Part shown: one piece after another, positions 33,098 to 42,088 of the stretch
How positions within the stretch are numbered: position 1 is the first letter of the stretch
Layout: each line of letters opens with the position of its first letter
Origin: UBA9732 sp031935845
GTDB lineage: Bacteria; Spirochaetota; Spirochaetia; Sphaerochaetales; Sphaerochaetaceae
Direction of reading: 5' to 3'
Assembly (NCBI GenBank): GCA_031935845.1
Contig: JAJBWA010000026.1
Span: 1-64,000, forward strand
Length of the DNA: 64,000 nucleotides
Translations under genes and position numbers: made by a program
Notes under the pieces: generated by a model
Told to the model about the DNA's origin: nothing
Database searches by the model: none
The model's input: the letters and a program-made list of their open reading frames with translations, nothing else

Positions 33098-33603
33098 TCC
33101 AACAGCTCCGCCCTGAGAAGCCTCATGGTTCCCTTCCCGACATCGACATCATCAATGAACACGCCCTTCATGTACGGTACAAGATGAAGTCTGTCGTTCC
33201 TGGTGGTCTTCACCTCAAGCAGAAGTGCCTGGGCTCCGTCCATCACTGAAACCACTTCAGCGACTTCTTCGTTATCATATACCAGCTTCATACCCTGTAG
33301 GTCAGCTGTGTAAACCTCTCCTTCCTCAAGCCTGCTGGCCTGATCTCTAGGTACCAGAATTTCCCAACCGGAAATGAATCTTGCGTCCTCCGGTGAGTCG
33401 ATTCCCCTGAACTTCATCAGAAGCTCATCGGAATGCTCCTGCACCTTCTCGACTTCAAGTCTTCTGGTCTTATCTCCACGCTGAACGGTAACTTCCTTCA
33501 GCTTGAAGAAATGATCAAAGTCATCCGAAAACGGATGCACCTTGACATAGCCTTTTACGCCATGCGGGGATCTGATCACTCCGGTTGAAAGGACCTGTCT
33601 CAT
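33094..33603 (-). CDS. rimM: 16S rRNA processing protein RimM
   Basis: 169 residues with the N-terminal RimM barrel (VIRSPHGVKGYVKVHPFSDD) and a C-terminal PRC barrel ending in LVPYMKGVFIDDVD, both typical. It binds S19 and helps mature the 30S head. It lies between khpA and trmD with five-base or smaller gaps. Confidence 0.95.
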   Translation of the reverse strand: MRQVLSTGVIRSPHGVKGYVKVHPFSDDFDHFFKLKEVTVQRGDKTRRLEVEKVQEHSDELLMKFRGIDSPEDARFISGWEILVPRDQASRLEEGEVYTADLQGMKLVYDNEEVAEVVSVMDGAQALLLEVKTTRNDRLHLVPYMKGVFIDDVDVGKGTMRLLRAELLD

Positions 33604-33608
33604 ACCAG

Positions 33609-33842
33609 TCAGTCCAGTATCTCAAGGCTGGCGTGCTTGCCGCTTTTGGTCGCTGTAGCGCTGAGGATGGTCCTCAGGGCCTTTGCGATCCTGCCCTGCT
33701 TGCCGATCACTTTGCCGATGTCATCCGGAGAAACCCTGAGCTCAAGAATCGTGGACTTCTCGCCCTCGACCACATTGACCTCGACACTCTCGGGCTGGTC
33801 GACCAGAGATCTGACAATGTATTCAACCAGTTCCTTTTCCAC
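33609..33842 (-). CDS. khpA: KH-domain RNA-binding protein KhpA
   Basis: 77 residues, a single KH type II domain with DDIGKVIGKQGRIAKALRTI (the GxxG loop is GKQG). KhpA binds RNA, in some bacteria as a dimer with KhpB, affecting division and small RNAs. It is placed between rpsP and rimM, as is usual. Confidence 0.93.
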   Translation of the reverse strand: MEKELVEYIVRSLVDQPESVEVNVVEGEKSTILELRVSPDDIGKVIGKQGRIAKALRTILSATATKSGKHASLEILD

Positions 33843-33846
33843 TTAC

Positions 33847-34116
33847 TCAGTCCTTTGCAGGAGCTTTGGTGGTCTGGATACCCTGCTTTGCAAAAATAGC
33901 CTTGACTGTATCAGAAGGCTGTGCACCGTTGCTGAGCCAGTATGCTGCTCTCTCAGCATCGATCTTGACCTGGTTCTCTTCAGCCTCGATGGGGTGATAG
34001 AAACCGATCTCCTCAAGGGGTCTTCCTGAATTGGAAAGCCTTGAATCGATGACAACCACTCTGTAATAGGGTCTCTTCTTTGTACCGAATCTCTTCAGTC
34101 TGATACTAACGCTCAC
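33847..34116 (-). CDS. rpsP: Ribosomal protein S16
   Basis: 89 residues. The N-terminal SIRLKRFGTKKRPYYRVVV and GRPLEEIGFYHP are family signatures. It starts with GTG at 34116, supported by a GGAGGAAAA site; no other start is suitable. It opens the classic rpsP-rimM-trmD-rplS block downstream of ffh. Confidence 0.97.
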   Translation of the reverse strand: MSVSIRLKRFGTKKRPYYRVVVIDSRLSNSGRPLEEIGFYHPIEAEENQVKIDAERAAYWLSNGAQPSDTVKAIFAKQGIQTTKAPAKD

Positions 34117-34137
34117 GTCTTTTCCTCCTACACGAAC

Positions 34138-35475
34138 TCAATTCATACCCATCTGCTTCATCATTGCAGACTGATACTTTTTATTCTTTGCGAGCTTCTT
34201 CATATTCAGCCGCATCTTTTCAAATTTCTTCAGAAGATGTCCGACTTCACCTACGGAAGTTCCGCTTCCCTTGGCGATCCTTCTCTTCCGAGCCGGACCA
34301 ATTATATAGATATTCTGTCTTTCTTGGAAGGTCATTGACTGAATTATTGCTTTTTCTTTCAGCAATTCCTTCTTGTCGATGTCATCTTCCGAGATATTTC
34401 CCTTTGCACCGGGCAGCATGTCGATGATTTTTCCGATTCCACCCATCTTTGTCATGCTCTCGATCTGCTCCAGGTAGTCCTGCAGGTCAAAGGTGTTCTT
34501 TGCCATCTTCTCCTGCAGCTTGGCGGCCTGTTTCTCGTCAAAAGCCTCCTGAGCCTTCTCCACCAGGGTGACGATGTCTCCCATTCCCAGGATCCTGCTG
34601 GCCATCCTGTCCGGATAGAACGGCTCGATGTTCTCCATCTTCTCGCCCACACCGATGAACTTGATGGGTTTTCCGACGACTTCCCTGAGGGACATGGCGG
34701 CACCGCCACGGGTATCCGAATCGAACTTGGTGAGGATGACACCCGTGATTCCGACCTTCTCCTCGAACTCCTGGGCGATGGTCACGGCATTCTGACCCGT
34801 CATGGCATCGGCAACGAACAGCCTCTCGTCAGGCTTGACGGCCGCATCGACGTCCATCAGCTCCTTCATCATCTGTTCATCCAGATACATTCTTCCGGAA
34901 GTATCGACTATCAGCACATCATACTGCTCGCGCTTTGCCTTCTTGAGGGCATTCAGTGCAACTGCCGGAGCATCCTTTGAATCCGGTTCGGCATAGACGG
35001 GAACATCTACCTGCTCGCCCAGAACCTGCAGCTGCGTGATTGCAGCCGGCCTGACAAGGTCACATGCGGCCATCATCACGCGCCTGCCCTGCTTCTTGAG
35101 CATCAAGGCAAGTTTTGCACTGGTAGTGGTCTTACCGGAACCCTGAAGACCCATCATCAGGATTACGGTTACGGTATCAGGACCCTTGAGGTTGAGCTTC
35201 TGATGGTCGGGATCTCCCAGCAGCTGGACCATCTTGTCATAGACGATCTTGGTGAACTGCTGGCCGGGATCCACGGCCTTGAGGACTTTGTCGCCCTTGG
35301 CCTCTTCCATGGTCCTGTTGACGAATCTCCTTACGACCCTGAGGTTTACGTCAGCATCAAGGAGGGCTACCTTTATCTCTTCAACGGCGTCCTGGATGTT
35401 CTTTTCGGTAATCTTGGACTTGCCGGACAACGAGCGGAATATAGATGAGAATTTGTCACTGATTGAATCAAACAT
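34138..35475 (-). CDS. ffh: Signal recognition particle protein Ffh
   Basis: 445 residues. N domain (1-95), then the G domain with GLQGSGKTTTSAKLA (about 107), DTSGR (about 193) and TKFDSDTRGG (about 250). The Met-rich M domain lies from about 325 to the end and closes with QSAMMKQMGMN. It binds 4.5S RNA and signal peptides and pairs with FtsY (8825-9685). No 4.5S RNA gene is visible here. No Shine-Dalgarno is seen before the ATG; a weak TAATTT lies seven bases upstream of it. Confidence 0.97.
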   Translation of the reverse strand: MFDSISDKFSSIFRSLSGKSKITEKNIQDAVEEIKVALLDADVNLRVVRRFVNRTMEEAKGDKVLKAVDPGQQFTKIVYDKMVQLLGDPDHQKLNLKGPDTVTVILMMGLQGSGKTTTSAKLALMLKKQGRRVMMAACDLVRPAAITQLQVLGEQVDVPVYAEPDSKDAPAVALNALKKAKREQYDVLIVDTSGRMYLDEQMMKELMDVDAAVKPDERLFVADAMTGQNAVTIAQEFEEKVGITGVILTKFDSDTRGGAAMSLREVVGKPIKFIGVGEKMENIEPFYPDRMASRILGMGDIVTLVEKAQEAFDEKQAAKLQEKMAKNTFDLQDYLEQIESMTKMGGIGKIIDMLPGAKGNISEDDIDKKELLKEKAIIQSMTFQERQNIYIIGPARKRRIAKGSGTSVGEVGHLLKKFEKMRLNMKKLAKNKKYQSAMMKQMGMN

Positions 35476-35533
35476 AACCGAGAAATTATGACTAAAAAAA
35501 AATATATTGTCTAGTGTGGTTCAGGCGGCTCTG

Positions 35534-36394
35534 TCAGCTATGGGTGACAGAAAAGTTCCATTGTCTGAGAACAGTAGCCTTCTCCTCTTCAGACATCCTT
35601 CCGAGCACTGCACTGTACAGGACGTCGGTGACGAAGATCTGCAGGATCCTGGTCAGTGTGGAACCCGTGCGGTATTCATAGCCGGATGCAGGAATCTGGA
35701 GCTTGACGTCGGCAAGACGGGACAGATGGTTGTGTCCGATCTTGGTCAGCGTGATGAGCTTTCCGTTGCTGTCCTTGACTGCCTTTGCGGCGGAATTGAC
35801 CAGCTGGTCCTCTCCGAAATAAGAAATGCCGAATGCAACCATATCCTCGGTCATGGAATATGACTGGGCAATCTGCAGGTTGACGTCCTTTGTGTAGATG
35901 ACGTTCTTTCCGAGTCTTGCAAGCTTGTACTGGAGGTCATTCAGGATGACTTCTGCAGAACCTGTTCCCAGAAGGAGAACGGTCTTGGAACGGTAGATTA
36001 GGTCAGCTGCGGCATCGACTGTCTTGGGGTCCAGGATGGACTCAAGGTTTGCAAGGTTCTTGCTGGTGAACTTGATGTACTGGACGATCAGTTCCCTGGT
36101 TCCCAGGCCGGAGTCATAGAAGTTGCCCATCACCTGCTCCGGCTCCTCTTCCCTGCCTTCATTGGAGAAGACCTCACGTGAGAGCCTGATCTTGAAGTCG
36201 GAATAGCCGTCGACATTCAGTCTCTTGCACAGCCTCACGACGATTGCGGGGCTGGAACCTGCAGCTGCTGCAAGTTCAGTCATTGTCATGAATAACGGAG
36301 CCGAGGGGTTCTGGAGAACGTAATCGGCAATCCTTCTCTCTGACGAGGGAAGCTCTTTTTCTATCTGTTCAATTAAAGTCAGTAAGCTCTGCAT
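35534..36394 (-). CDS. RpiR/MurR family transcriptional regulator
   Basis: 286 residues. The N-terminal helix-turn-helix (LAAAAGSSPAIVVRLCKRLN, about 41-60) is followed by a SIS sugar-phosphate-binding domain (about 125-250) with LLGTGSAEVILNDL. The family usually senses a phosphosugar and controls sugar or amino-sugar catabolic genes. No such genes are adjacent, so its targets are elsewhere; ffh lies downstream on the same strand. It has a good promoter and a nearly leaderless start. Confidence 0.9.
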   Translation of the reverse strand: MQSLLTLIEQIEKELPSSERRIADYVLQNPSAPLFMTMTELAAAAGSSPAIVVRLCKRLNVDGYSDFKIRLSREVFSNEGREEEPEQVMGNFYDSGLGTRELIVQYIKFTSKNLANLESILDPKTVDAAADLIYRSKTVLLLGTGSAEVILNDLQYKLARLGKNVIYTKDVNLQIAQSYSMTEDMVAFGISYFGEDQLVNSAAKAVKDSNGKLITLTKIGHNHLSRLADVKLQIPASGYEYRTGSTLTRILQIFVTDVLYSAVLGRMSEEEKATVLRQWNFSVTHS

Positions 36395-36401
36395 ACTCGC
36401 A

Positions 36402-36430
36402 ATGATACCATAAGTAAACGGTTTTGTAAA
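36402..36430 (-). promoter_or_regulatory. Promoter of the rpiR-family gene, near-leaderless
   Basis: Minus-strand TTTACA (36430..36425), a 17 bp spacer and TATCAT (36407..36402). The ATG at 36394 is seven bases downstream of the -10, and no Shine-Dalgarno is seen. Confidence 0.55.
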
Positions 36431-36544
36431 GAATTTTTTAATTTTGAAAATTTATTTTATTTTATATTTATGTAAATTTTCATTCACGCGCGCCTCGGAA
36501 AGTATGTCCGCAGACAGGTTTCCGGGAAAAAGATACAGGCATGA

Positions 36545-36573
36545 TTGCCTTATTGCGCTTTCCATGTTATTAT
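36545..36573 (+). promoter_or_regulatory. Promoter of greA
   Basis: TTGCCT (36545-36550), a 17 bp spacer and TATTAT (36568-36573). The predicted start near 36580 leaves a leader of about 119 nt. Confidence 0.55.
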
Positions 36574-36602
36574 ACAAGCAGAAACAGAAAACGATACTAA
36601 TG

Positions 36603-36634
36603 CCGAGCAGACGAAAGTCTGCCCGGTTTTGTTT
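36603..36634 (+). terminator. Intrinsic terminator in the greA leader (attenuator or sRNA end)
   Basis: CCG-A-GCAGAC / GTCTGC-C-CGG with a GAAA tetraloop is followed by TTTTGTTT. It lies about 25 nt after the predicted transcription start and 65 nt before the greA start codon. Transcripts ending here would be about 55 nt. Confidence 0.75.
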
Positions 36635-36698
36635 ACGTCGGACGCCTGGTGCGGGAAAAACTGCAAAATGGTGCTGCGTAAAGAAAAAGGAGCGTGAA

Positions 36699-39377
36699 AT
36701 GACCGCAGAAGAAGTCAGGAAACTTATCAGCGAAGATTTATGGCAGGCAACATCAGTCGATTCCGTCGGAGTGAAGGAATTCGGCATTCTCGATGCCGCA
36801 GCTGAAAAACTGACGGAAAACGATGACAGGATGGAATTCAAGGCACTTTGCGACCAGGCAATGGAAGAAAGCGCAAAACCGTCCATCGCAACAAGCTATC
36901 TGGCAACCACCATCGGACGCCATCCGATGGATGACAGACATATCTTCCATCTGCTCGAGCAGTACTACATGGCATCGAAGTGGCCGGAGGTCATGTTCCT
37001 CGGGAACAAGATCCTCACCTTCACGGAGAGCCAGTACGCCCTCAAGGTCCTTGCAGAGTGCTATGCAAAGAACAACATGCAGGACAAGAAGATAGAGACA
37101 TGGGAGCGCCTGATCAAGGTTGATTTCGAGGAAACCGACGTCCTGTACAAGCTCATCGATTACTTCGAGAAGAAAGGTGACGTGGACGCCACCATCAACT
37201 ACTGCAGGATCCTTCTCAGAAGACACCTCAAGAAGCAGGACGTCAACTCCATCATCCTTATCTGGGACAAGATCATTGCCCTCAGGTCCGATAACCCCAA
37301 GTACCTCATCGGTCTGGCCGAGAAGATCGCCGATTCCCTCGGCGGAGACAGAGGTGTCTTTGCCTTCGAGACCATCTACGACAAGGTTGACTGCGACCTC
37401 AATGCAAGGATCGACATCCTCAAGAAGATCATCCGCTTTGCACCGCATGACAAGATCTCGCGTGACAAGCTGGTGGGACTGTGGAAGGAGAAATACAAGG
37501 ACAACAGCAGGCTGGACTACTGTCTCAACACCACCGGAATCCTGGATGACTATCTGAACATCAACGTGGCTATCGAGAAGTTCGAGAAGCAGATCGGCTT
37601 TGTCGAGGGTGCCTTCGTATTCCACGAGACATGGAAGCTCGGACAGATTAAGGGCATTGCCAAGGACGACATGAACATCATGTTCGGCAGCAAGGGTCTG
37701 CATACAATGAGCTGCCAGATGGCCTACTCCAGCCTCCGCGTGCTTCCCAAGGGACACATCTGGGTCCTGAAGGTAGCTTTCCCCAAGGAGAAGCTGGCTG
37801 AGAGATTCATGGACAAGACCAAGATCGAATGGGGTCTCAAGGTCCTGCTCACGTCCTTCAACGACCAGGCATCCCTCAAGCAGATGAAGGCAGAGCTGGT
37901 TCCGTCTGTTCTGTCGGAATCCCAGTGGGCAGACTGGCAGGCAGCTGCAAAGAAGGAACTCACGGCCAATCCGTACTTCGGAATCAGCGAGACCGACAGC
38001 GATGTCTACGTCCTCAGGTCCACTCCCATAACCTATGAGGAGAAGACCTTGGCCCTGTTCAAGGGAAAGAAGGAATTCTATGCCAAGCTCAGGATCCTCA
38101 GGGACTTCCTTGCACACAAGGGCGAGACAGAGAGCGACGAGTTCACGGCCATGATCTCCTACTTCGAGGGCAAGGCCATGGTGACCGATCCCGACGGAAC
38201 GGCCGCATTCCTTGTACTGGACAACCTCAAGAACAAGAAGGGAATGTCATTCATCACGCTCAACGGATCCTTCCTTGACTTCTACAACAGGATCGGCGAC
38301 AAGAGGAAGTTCTTCGAGTCCATCGATGACAACGAGGTCAAGAGAAGCTTCATCGAGGAAATCAGGGAGAACGTTGACAAGTGGCTTGACGTCATCGTTA
38401 CGCTCTACCCCTGCTACATGAACACGTTCATGGCCAACGTCATCTCCGCCGGCTCGAAGAAGAGACTCTACAAGATCCTTGCAGACTCCGTGATGACATA
38501 CCGCGATGATCCGGACTTCTTCATCTACCTTACCAACGCATTCTCACTCAAGGAATGGGACAAGGCAAAGGTCAGTGCCGAGACCCTGATGATCACCAAG
38601 CTCTCGCTTCTTTCCATCACCAACAAGAAGATCGACAACTCGATAGACGTTGCCGACAACAAGAAGAGACAGGCCCTGCTGATGGATGCCCTGTTCAAGA
38701 AGGACAAGGAAGTCCAGAACTACCTTGACGCCGCCGATGAGGCACAGGCACAGAAGCTCTATTCAATCCTCAAGGGAATCCCGGGAATCGAGACCGAGCG
38801 CCTTTCCGTCAAGCATACCATCATCAACAGGTTCAGCAACTACGAAGAAATACTCGGAGAAAAGCCGGACAAGGAAATCGACAGGAAGAAGATAATCCCC
38901 ACCGGACTGCTGTGCACAAAGGCAATGCTTGAGGCCAAGAAGCAGGAACTCGACCACATCATGAATGTCGAGATTCCGGAGAATTCCAAGGAAATCGGAA
39001 CAGCAAGAGCCCTGGGAGACCTTAGGGAGAACGCAGAGTACCAGTACGGAAAGGACAAGCAGAAGAACCTGAACTTCCTGATGAACAAGCTTACCGACGA
39101 GGTTTCCGCAGCCCAGGTAATCCTGCCGGAGAACGTGGACCTTCAGTATGTTTCATTCGGAACAAAGGTCACCTTCAGGGACAACAAGACCGGAAAGGAC
39201 GTGTCATACACACTGTTCGGACCTTGGGAGTCGGATCCCGCAAGGAACATCCTGAACTTCAAGGCTCCTCTGGGACAGGCCATCTACAACATGGAAGTCG
39301 GTGAGACGAAGAAGTTCAACATCAACGGAATCGACTACGACTACACGGTCAAGTCCATCGAGCTTGCGGAATTCTGA
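36699..39377 (+). CDS. greA: Giant GreA-type transcription elongation factor
   Basis: 892 residues against about 158 in E. coli GreA. The last 160 residues are GreA. A coiled coil bears the acidic tip GDLRENAEYQYGKD, which reaches the polymerase active site and stimulates cleavage of backtracked RNA. The C-terminal FKBP-like domain includes GQAIYNMEVGE. The first 730 residues are helical and repetitive, TPR-like at the start (residues 60-330), then an unrecognised region with many aromatic and charged residues. Long GreA forms are known from spirochaetes. The ATG at 36699 has AAGGAG upstream. Confidence 0.93.
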   Translation: MTAEEVRKLISEDLWQATSVDSVGVKEFGILDAAAEKLTENDDRMEFKALCDQAMEESAKPSIATSYLATTIGRHPMDDRHIFHLLEQYYMASKWPEVMFLGNKILTFTESQYALKVLAECYAKNNMQDKKIETWERLIKVDFEETDVLYKLIDYFEKKGDVDATINYCRILLRRHLKKQDVNSIILIWDKIIALRSDNPKYLIGLAEKIADSLGGDRGVFAFETIYDKVDCDLNARIDILKKIIRFAPHDKISRDKLVGLWKEKYKDNSRLDYCLNTTGILDDYLNINVAIEKFEKQIGFVEGAFVFHETWKLGQIKGIAKDDMNIMFGSKGLHTMSCQMAYSSLRVLPKGHIWVLKVAFPKEKLAERFMDKTKIEWGLKVLLTSFNDQASLKQMKAELVPSVLSESQWADWQAAAKKELTANPYFGISETDSDVYVLRSTPITYEEKTLALFKGKKEFYAKLRILRDFLAHKGETESDEFTAMISYFEGKAMVTDPDGTAAFLVLDNLKNKKGMSFITLNGSFLDFYNRIGDKRKFFESIDDNEVKRSFIEEIRENVDKWLDVIVTLYPCYMNTFMANVISAGSKKRLYKILADSVMTYRDDPDFFIYLTNAFSLKEWDKAKVSAETLMITKLSLLSITNKKIDNSIDVADNKKRQALLMDALFKKDKEVQNYLDAADEAQAQKLYSILKGIPGIETERLSVKHTIINRFSNYEEILGEKPDKEIDRKKIIPTGLLCTKAMLEAKKQELDHIMNVEIPENSKEIGTARALGDLRENAEYQYGKDKQKNLNFLMNKLTDEVSAAQVILPENVDLQYVSFGTKVTFRDNKTGKDVSYTLFGPWESDPARNILNFKAPLGQAIYNMEVGETKKFNINGIDYDYTVKSIELAEF

Positions 39378-39803
39378 TTACTTCAGATTTTCAAGAAGGC
39401 AGCGCACCTCAGATCTTACGAAAGGTCTGAGGTCTTTTTTTGTCCGCTTGCCCTTCCCCGTCAGCTGATCCAGAGGCACCCATTCATACTCGGAGAACTC
39501 ATCCGGGGCCAGACGGATGCTTTGGTCGAAGGAATCGACTGCATAGAAGAAAGTGGTCCATCTGAAGAAAGGAACCTTCAGGGTCCAGCTGCATATGAAC
39601 CGCGAATCCAGCAAATCGAAATCAACTGACATTTCCTCCCCCAATTCCCTTTTTGCGGTGAAAAGCTCATCCGGATCTGTCCTGTCCCTGCTGCCTCCGG
39701 GAACAGCCCACTTGCCGTGGAACGGTGTGTCCGAGCGTCTGCCCATGAGCAGACGGCCGTCCTTGACAAGGCCTATGCCGGCTCCGCGATACGGAAAACG
39801 CAT
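39378..39803 (-). CDS. NUDIX-fold protein (MutT-like), variant box
   Basis: 141 residues. The fold start GKWAVPGGS and the helix KRELGEEMSV are clear, so the metal-binding R-E-x-x-E-E core is present. The box is altered: the usual Glu eight residues before the Arg is Pro, and the Gly after the E-E pair is Ser. Substrate is unknown, and activity may be reduced or specific. It starts just after the tgt stop on the same strand. Its 3' coding end also carries the plus-strand terminator of greA. Confidence 0.78.
   Translation of the reverse strand: MRFPYRGAGIGLVKDGRLLMGRRSDTPFHGKWAVPGGSRDRTDPDELFTAKRELGEEMSVDFDLLDSRFICSWTLKVPFFRWTTFFYAVDSFDQSIRLAPDEFSEYEWVPLDQLTGKGKRTKKDLRPFVRSEVRCLLENLK
39406..39441 (+). 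terminator. greA terminator inside the opposite NUDIX gene
   Basis: ACCTCAGATC pairs with GGTCTGAGGT (one G-T wobble) over the loop TTACGAAA and is followed by C and seven T. It lies 29-64 bases past the greA stop, within the antisense of the last codons of the NUDIX gene. Confidence 0.85.
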
Positions 39804-39806
39804 TTC

Positions 39807-40967
39807 TCAGGCCCTCACGCAGCGGCCGTCATTGGCATAGAAACGCTTGAGGTAGTCTTCCTTGAATGACTTGAAGCGGTCTTCCTCAATGGCCTTGCGG
39901 GCACGGAGGATCAGGTTGTACAGATATGTCAGGTTGTGTTCCGTAGCCAGCATGCCGCCGAGCATCTCGTTGCACTTGAACATGTGCCTCATATAGGCAA
40001 GCGAATACTCGGTACAGGCACGGCATGTGCAGCCTTCCTGGATGGGGCCGTGGTCGAACTCGTTGAAGGACCTGCTGAGAGTGAGCATTCCGTCATCAGT
40101 GAACACGCTTCCGTTGCGGGCGGTACGGGTGGCAAGGACGCAGTCAAAGAGGTCGATTCCGTTCTCTATGGCCTCAAGGATATAATCCGGAGTACCTATG
40201 CCCATTACATAGCGAGGCTTGGTATCCGTGATGTTATCTGCAGTCAGTGCAAGGAAATGGCAGAACATCTCCTTGGTCTCTCCAACGGAAAGACCTCCGA
40301 TTGCAATACCCGGGAAGTCCATGGAACTGATTGTCCTGGCGCTCTTTACACGCAGGTCTTCATAGAAACCGCCCTGCACTATTCCGAACAGATTTCCCCT
40401 GAATGCGCGGCCGGTAAGGTCCAGCAGGCTGTCACGCCTGACAATGGCACGTTCGGCCCAGAGATGGGTGATGTCCATGGCGTTCAGAGTCTCCTTCCAG
40501 GAGATTCCGGGAGCGCTGCAGACATCAAGCATCATGGCAATGTCGGAACCTATTACCTGCTGTATGTCTACTACCTTCTCGGGTGTGAATATATGCCTTG
40601 AACCGTCGATGTGGCTCTGGAACCTGACGCCCTCCTCATGGATCCTGCGGAGCTGACTGAGCGAGAACACCTGGAATCCGCCGCTGTCGGTAAGGATGTT
40701 TCCGTTCCAATGGCTGAAGTTGTGAAGTCCGTCGAATGTCTTCAGGACCTCCACTCCAGGGCGCAGATACAGGTGATATGTGTTGCCCAGAATGAGGTTG
40801 TACCCTATTCTGGCCACATCATCATGATGTATGCCCTTGACCGTGCCGTTGGTGCCTACGGGCATGAAGGCCGGTGTCTTCACAATGCCGTGCGGGAGCT
40901 TGATTTCTCCTGTCCTGGCCTTGCAGTGTGCATCCCTGTGGTGTTCCGTATAAATGATATTCTGCAT
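39807..40967 (-). CDS. tgt: Queuine tRNA-ribosyltransferase
   Basis: 386 residues from the ATG at 40967 (AAGGA site); a longer frame to 41198 lies within lptG and is not used. The catalytic Asp lies in LTDSGGFQVFSL (about 91). GGLSVGE and FDCVLATRTARNGSVFT (nucleophile Asp) follow. A zinc site is formed by CTCRAC, with later His and Cys residues. It exchanges G34 for preQ1 in GUN-anticodon tRNAs. The queuosine precursor genes are not in this window. Confidence 0.96.
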   Translation of the reverse strand: MQNIIYTEHHRDAHCKARTGEIKLPHGIVKTPAFMPVGTNGTVKGIHHDDVARIGYNLILGNTYHLYLRPGVEVLKTFDGLHNFSHWNGNILTDSGGFQVFSLSQLRRIHEEGVRFQSHIDGSRHIFTPEKVVDIQQVIGSDIAMMLDVCSAPGISWKETLNAMDITHLWAERAIVRRDSLLDLTGRAFRGNLFGIVQGGFYEDLRVKSARTISSMDFPGIAIGGLSVGETKEMFCHFLALTADNITDTKPRYVMGIGTPDYILEAIENGIDLFDCVLATRTARNGSVFTDDGMLTLSRSFNEFDHGPIQEGCTCRACTEYSLAYMRHMFKCNEMLGGMLATEHNLTYLYNLILRARKAIEEDRFKSFKEDYLKRFYANDGRCVRA

Positions 40968-40987
40968 TTCAGTTCCTTGAGACACAA

Positions 40988-42088
40988 TCATTGTCTTCTC
41001 ATGATCAGACCCATGACGGTGGCTATCAGTATTATCACAGCAAATGGTATCAGAGTACCCAGCTGAGGTGCAATCACTCCCTGGTCTGCCATCATCACGG
41101 TCATCATCTGGACCACGAAATAGACCACGGCGACACATATCGAACATACTAGGGAGAAGAACAGGACGTTCTTCTTGAACCTGTAGTTTATGCTGCATGC
41201 GATCATGATCATGATCAGGGGAGACAGACAGCTGAACAGCCTCTTGTAATACTCGGTTCCGAGCTTTGCATACTCCTCGGGATTAAGGGTCTTCATCCTG
41301 GCCAGATAGGCACGGGCAAGACGCAGCGACATCTTGGAAATCTCATTGGATACGTTCCTGAACAGCTGAGGCTCCAGAAGGAGCACCTCATTCCGCTGTG
41401 CATCGAAGTGCATGATGTCCACGCCATCTACCGTATTTCCTGAGGGTGTATATACATAGGCATCAAAGAAGGTCCACCGTTCCGCTTCCGGATCATACAC
41501 GGCGCGCCGGGCGTCGGTACGCCGCACCAGCCGGCCTTCAGGGCTGCTCTCCACCAGGGTGACATTGAACAGAGTCTGATTCGAATCCGAGTATACCAAT
41601 GCATAGACCATGTATCCGCTCTGCATGTCACTGAGCGCTATGTCCTGATTGTTGGATGAGCCCGTGGAATCGGTGACCAGCTGCATCTTCAGATCCTTTT
41701 CATTGGTGGACGGTATGGCCACAAGTTCATTGAAGCCGAAATACAATGCAGACAGCAGTATGGCGAGTATGATCACGGGCCTGAGTATCCGCTGGAAACT
41801 CACGCCTGCGTTCAGTACGGCCATTATCTCATTGTTGGCATGAAGCATCGACAGGTGGTAGGTCACGGCAAAAAGGAACGAAGGCCCCATTGCAAGCAGG
41901 AATGCCTCCGGGAAATAAAGCAGCGTTATGGACAGGGCGCGGAGGAAAGTGACGTTGTAACTCATGTATCTGTCCAGATTAGAGAACAGGTCCACACCCA
42001 TCAACATCAGCGATGCCAGAAGCGATGTGATCATTCCTATGCGCAGTATCGAGACAACGGTATATCTGTCCATCACCCTGGCTCTCAT
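40988..42088 (-). CDS. lptG: Lipopolysaccharide export permease LptG-like (YjgP/YjgQ family)
   Basis: 366 residues. Six helices are arranged as three N-terminal (about 13-35, 55-78, 100-125), a periplasmic beta-jellyroll (about 145-275) and three C-terminal (about 285-305, 312-334, 342-362). This matches LptF/LptG. With LptF and the ATPase LptB it pulls LPS, or a related lipid, out of the inner membrane. The ATG overlaps the lptF stop (ATGA). LptB is not in this window. Confidence 0.85.
   Translation of the reverse strand: MRARVMDRYTVVSILRIGMITSLLASLMLMGVDLFSNLDRYMSYNVTFLRALSITLLYFPEAFLLAMGPSFLFAVTYHLSMLHANNEIMAVLNAGVSFQRILRPVIILAILLSALYFGFNELVAIPSTNEKDLKMQLVTDSTGSSNNQDIALSDMQSGYMVYALVYSDSNQTLFNVTLVESSPEGRLVRRTDARRAVYDPEAERWTFFDAYVYTPSGNTVDGVDIMHFDAQRNEVLLLEPQLFRNVSNEISKMSLRLARAYLARMKTLNPEEYAKLGTEYYKRLFSCLSPLIMIMIACSINYRFKKNVLFFSLVCSICVAVVYFVVQMMTVMMADQGVIAPQLGTLIPFAVIILIATVMGLIMRRQ

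Larger units (their letters stand above)
36395..36698. other. Intergenic control region between rpiR and greA
   Basis: 304 bases without a supported gene. The left part is very A+T-rich (36420-36480) and holds the rpiR promoter. The right part holds the greA promoter, an intrinsic terminator in the leader and the greA ribosome site. A frame continuous with greA runs through it but has no ribosome site and crosses the hairpin. Confidence 0.7.

Noticed and set aside
36444..36698. N-terminal extension of greA to the upstream frame start
   Set aside because: It crosses the predicted greA promoter and terminator hairpin, with no ribosome site; the ATG at 36699 has AAGGAG.
36753..38117. A 454-codon minus-strand frame opposite greA
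   Set aside because: Antisense of a recognised gene, Leu/Val/Asp-rich shadow composition, no promoter or start context.
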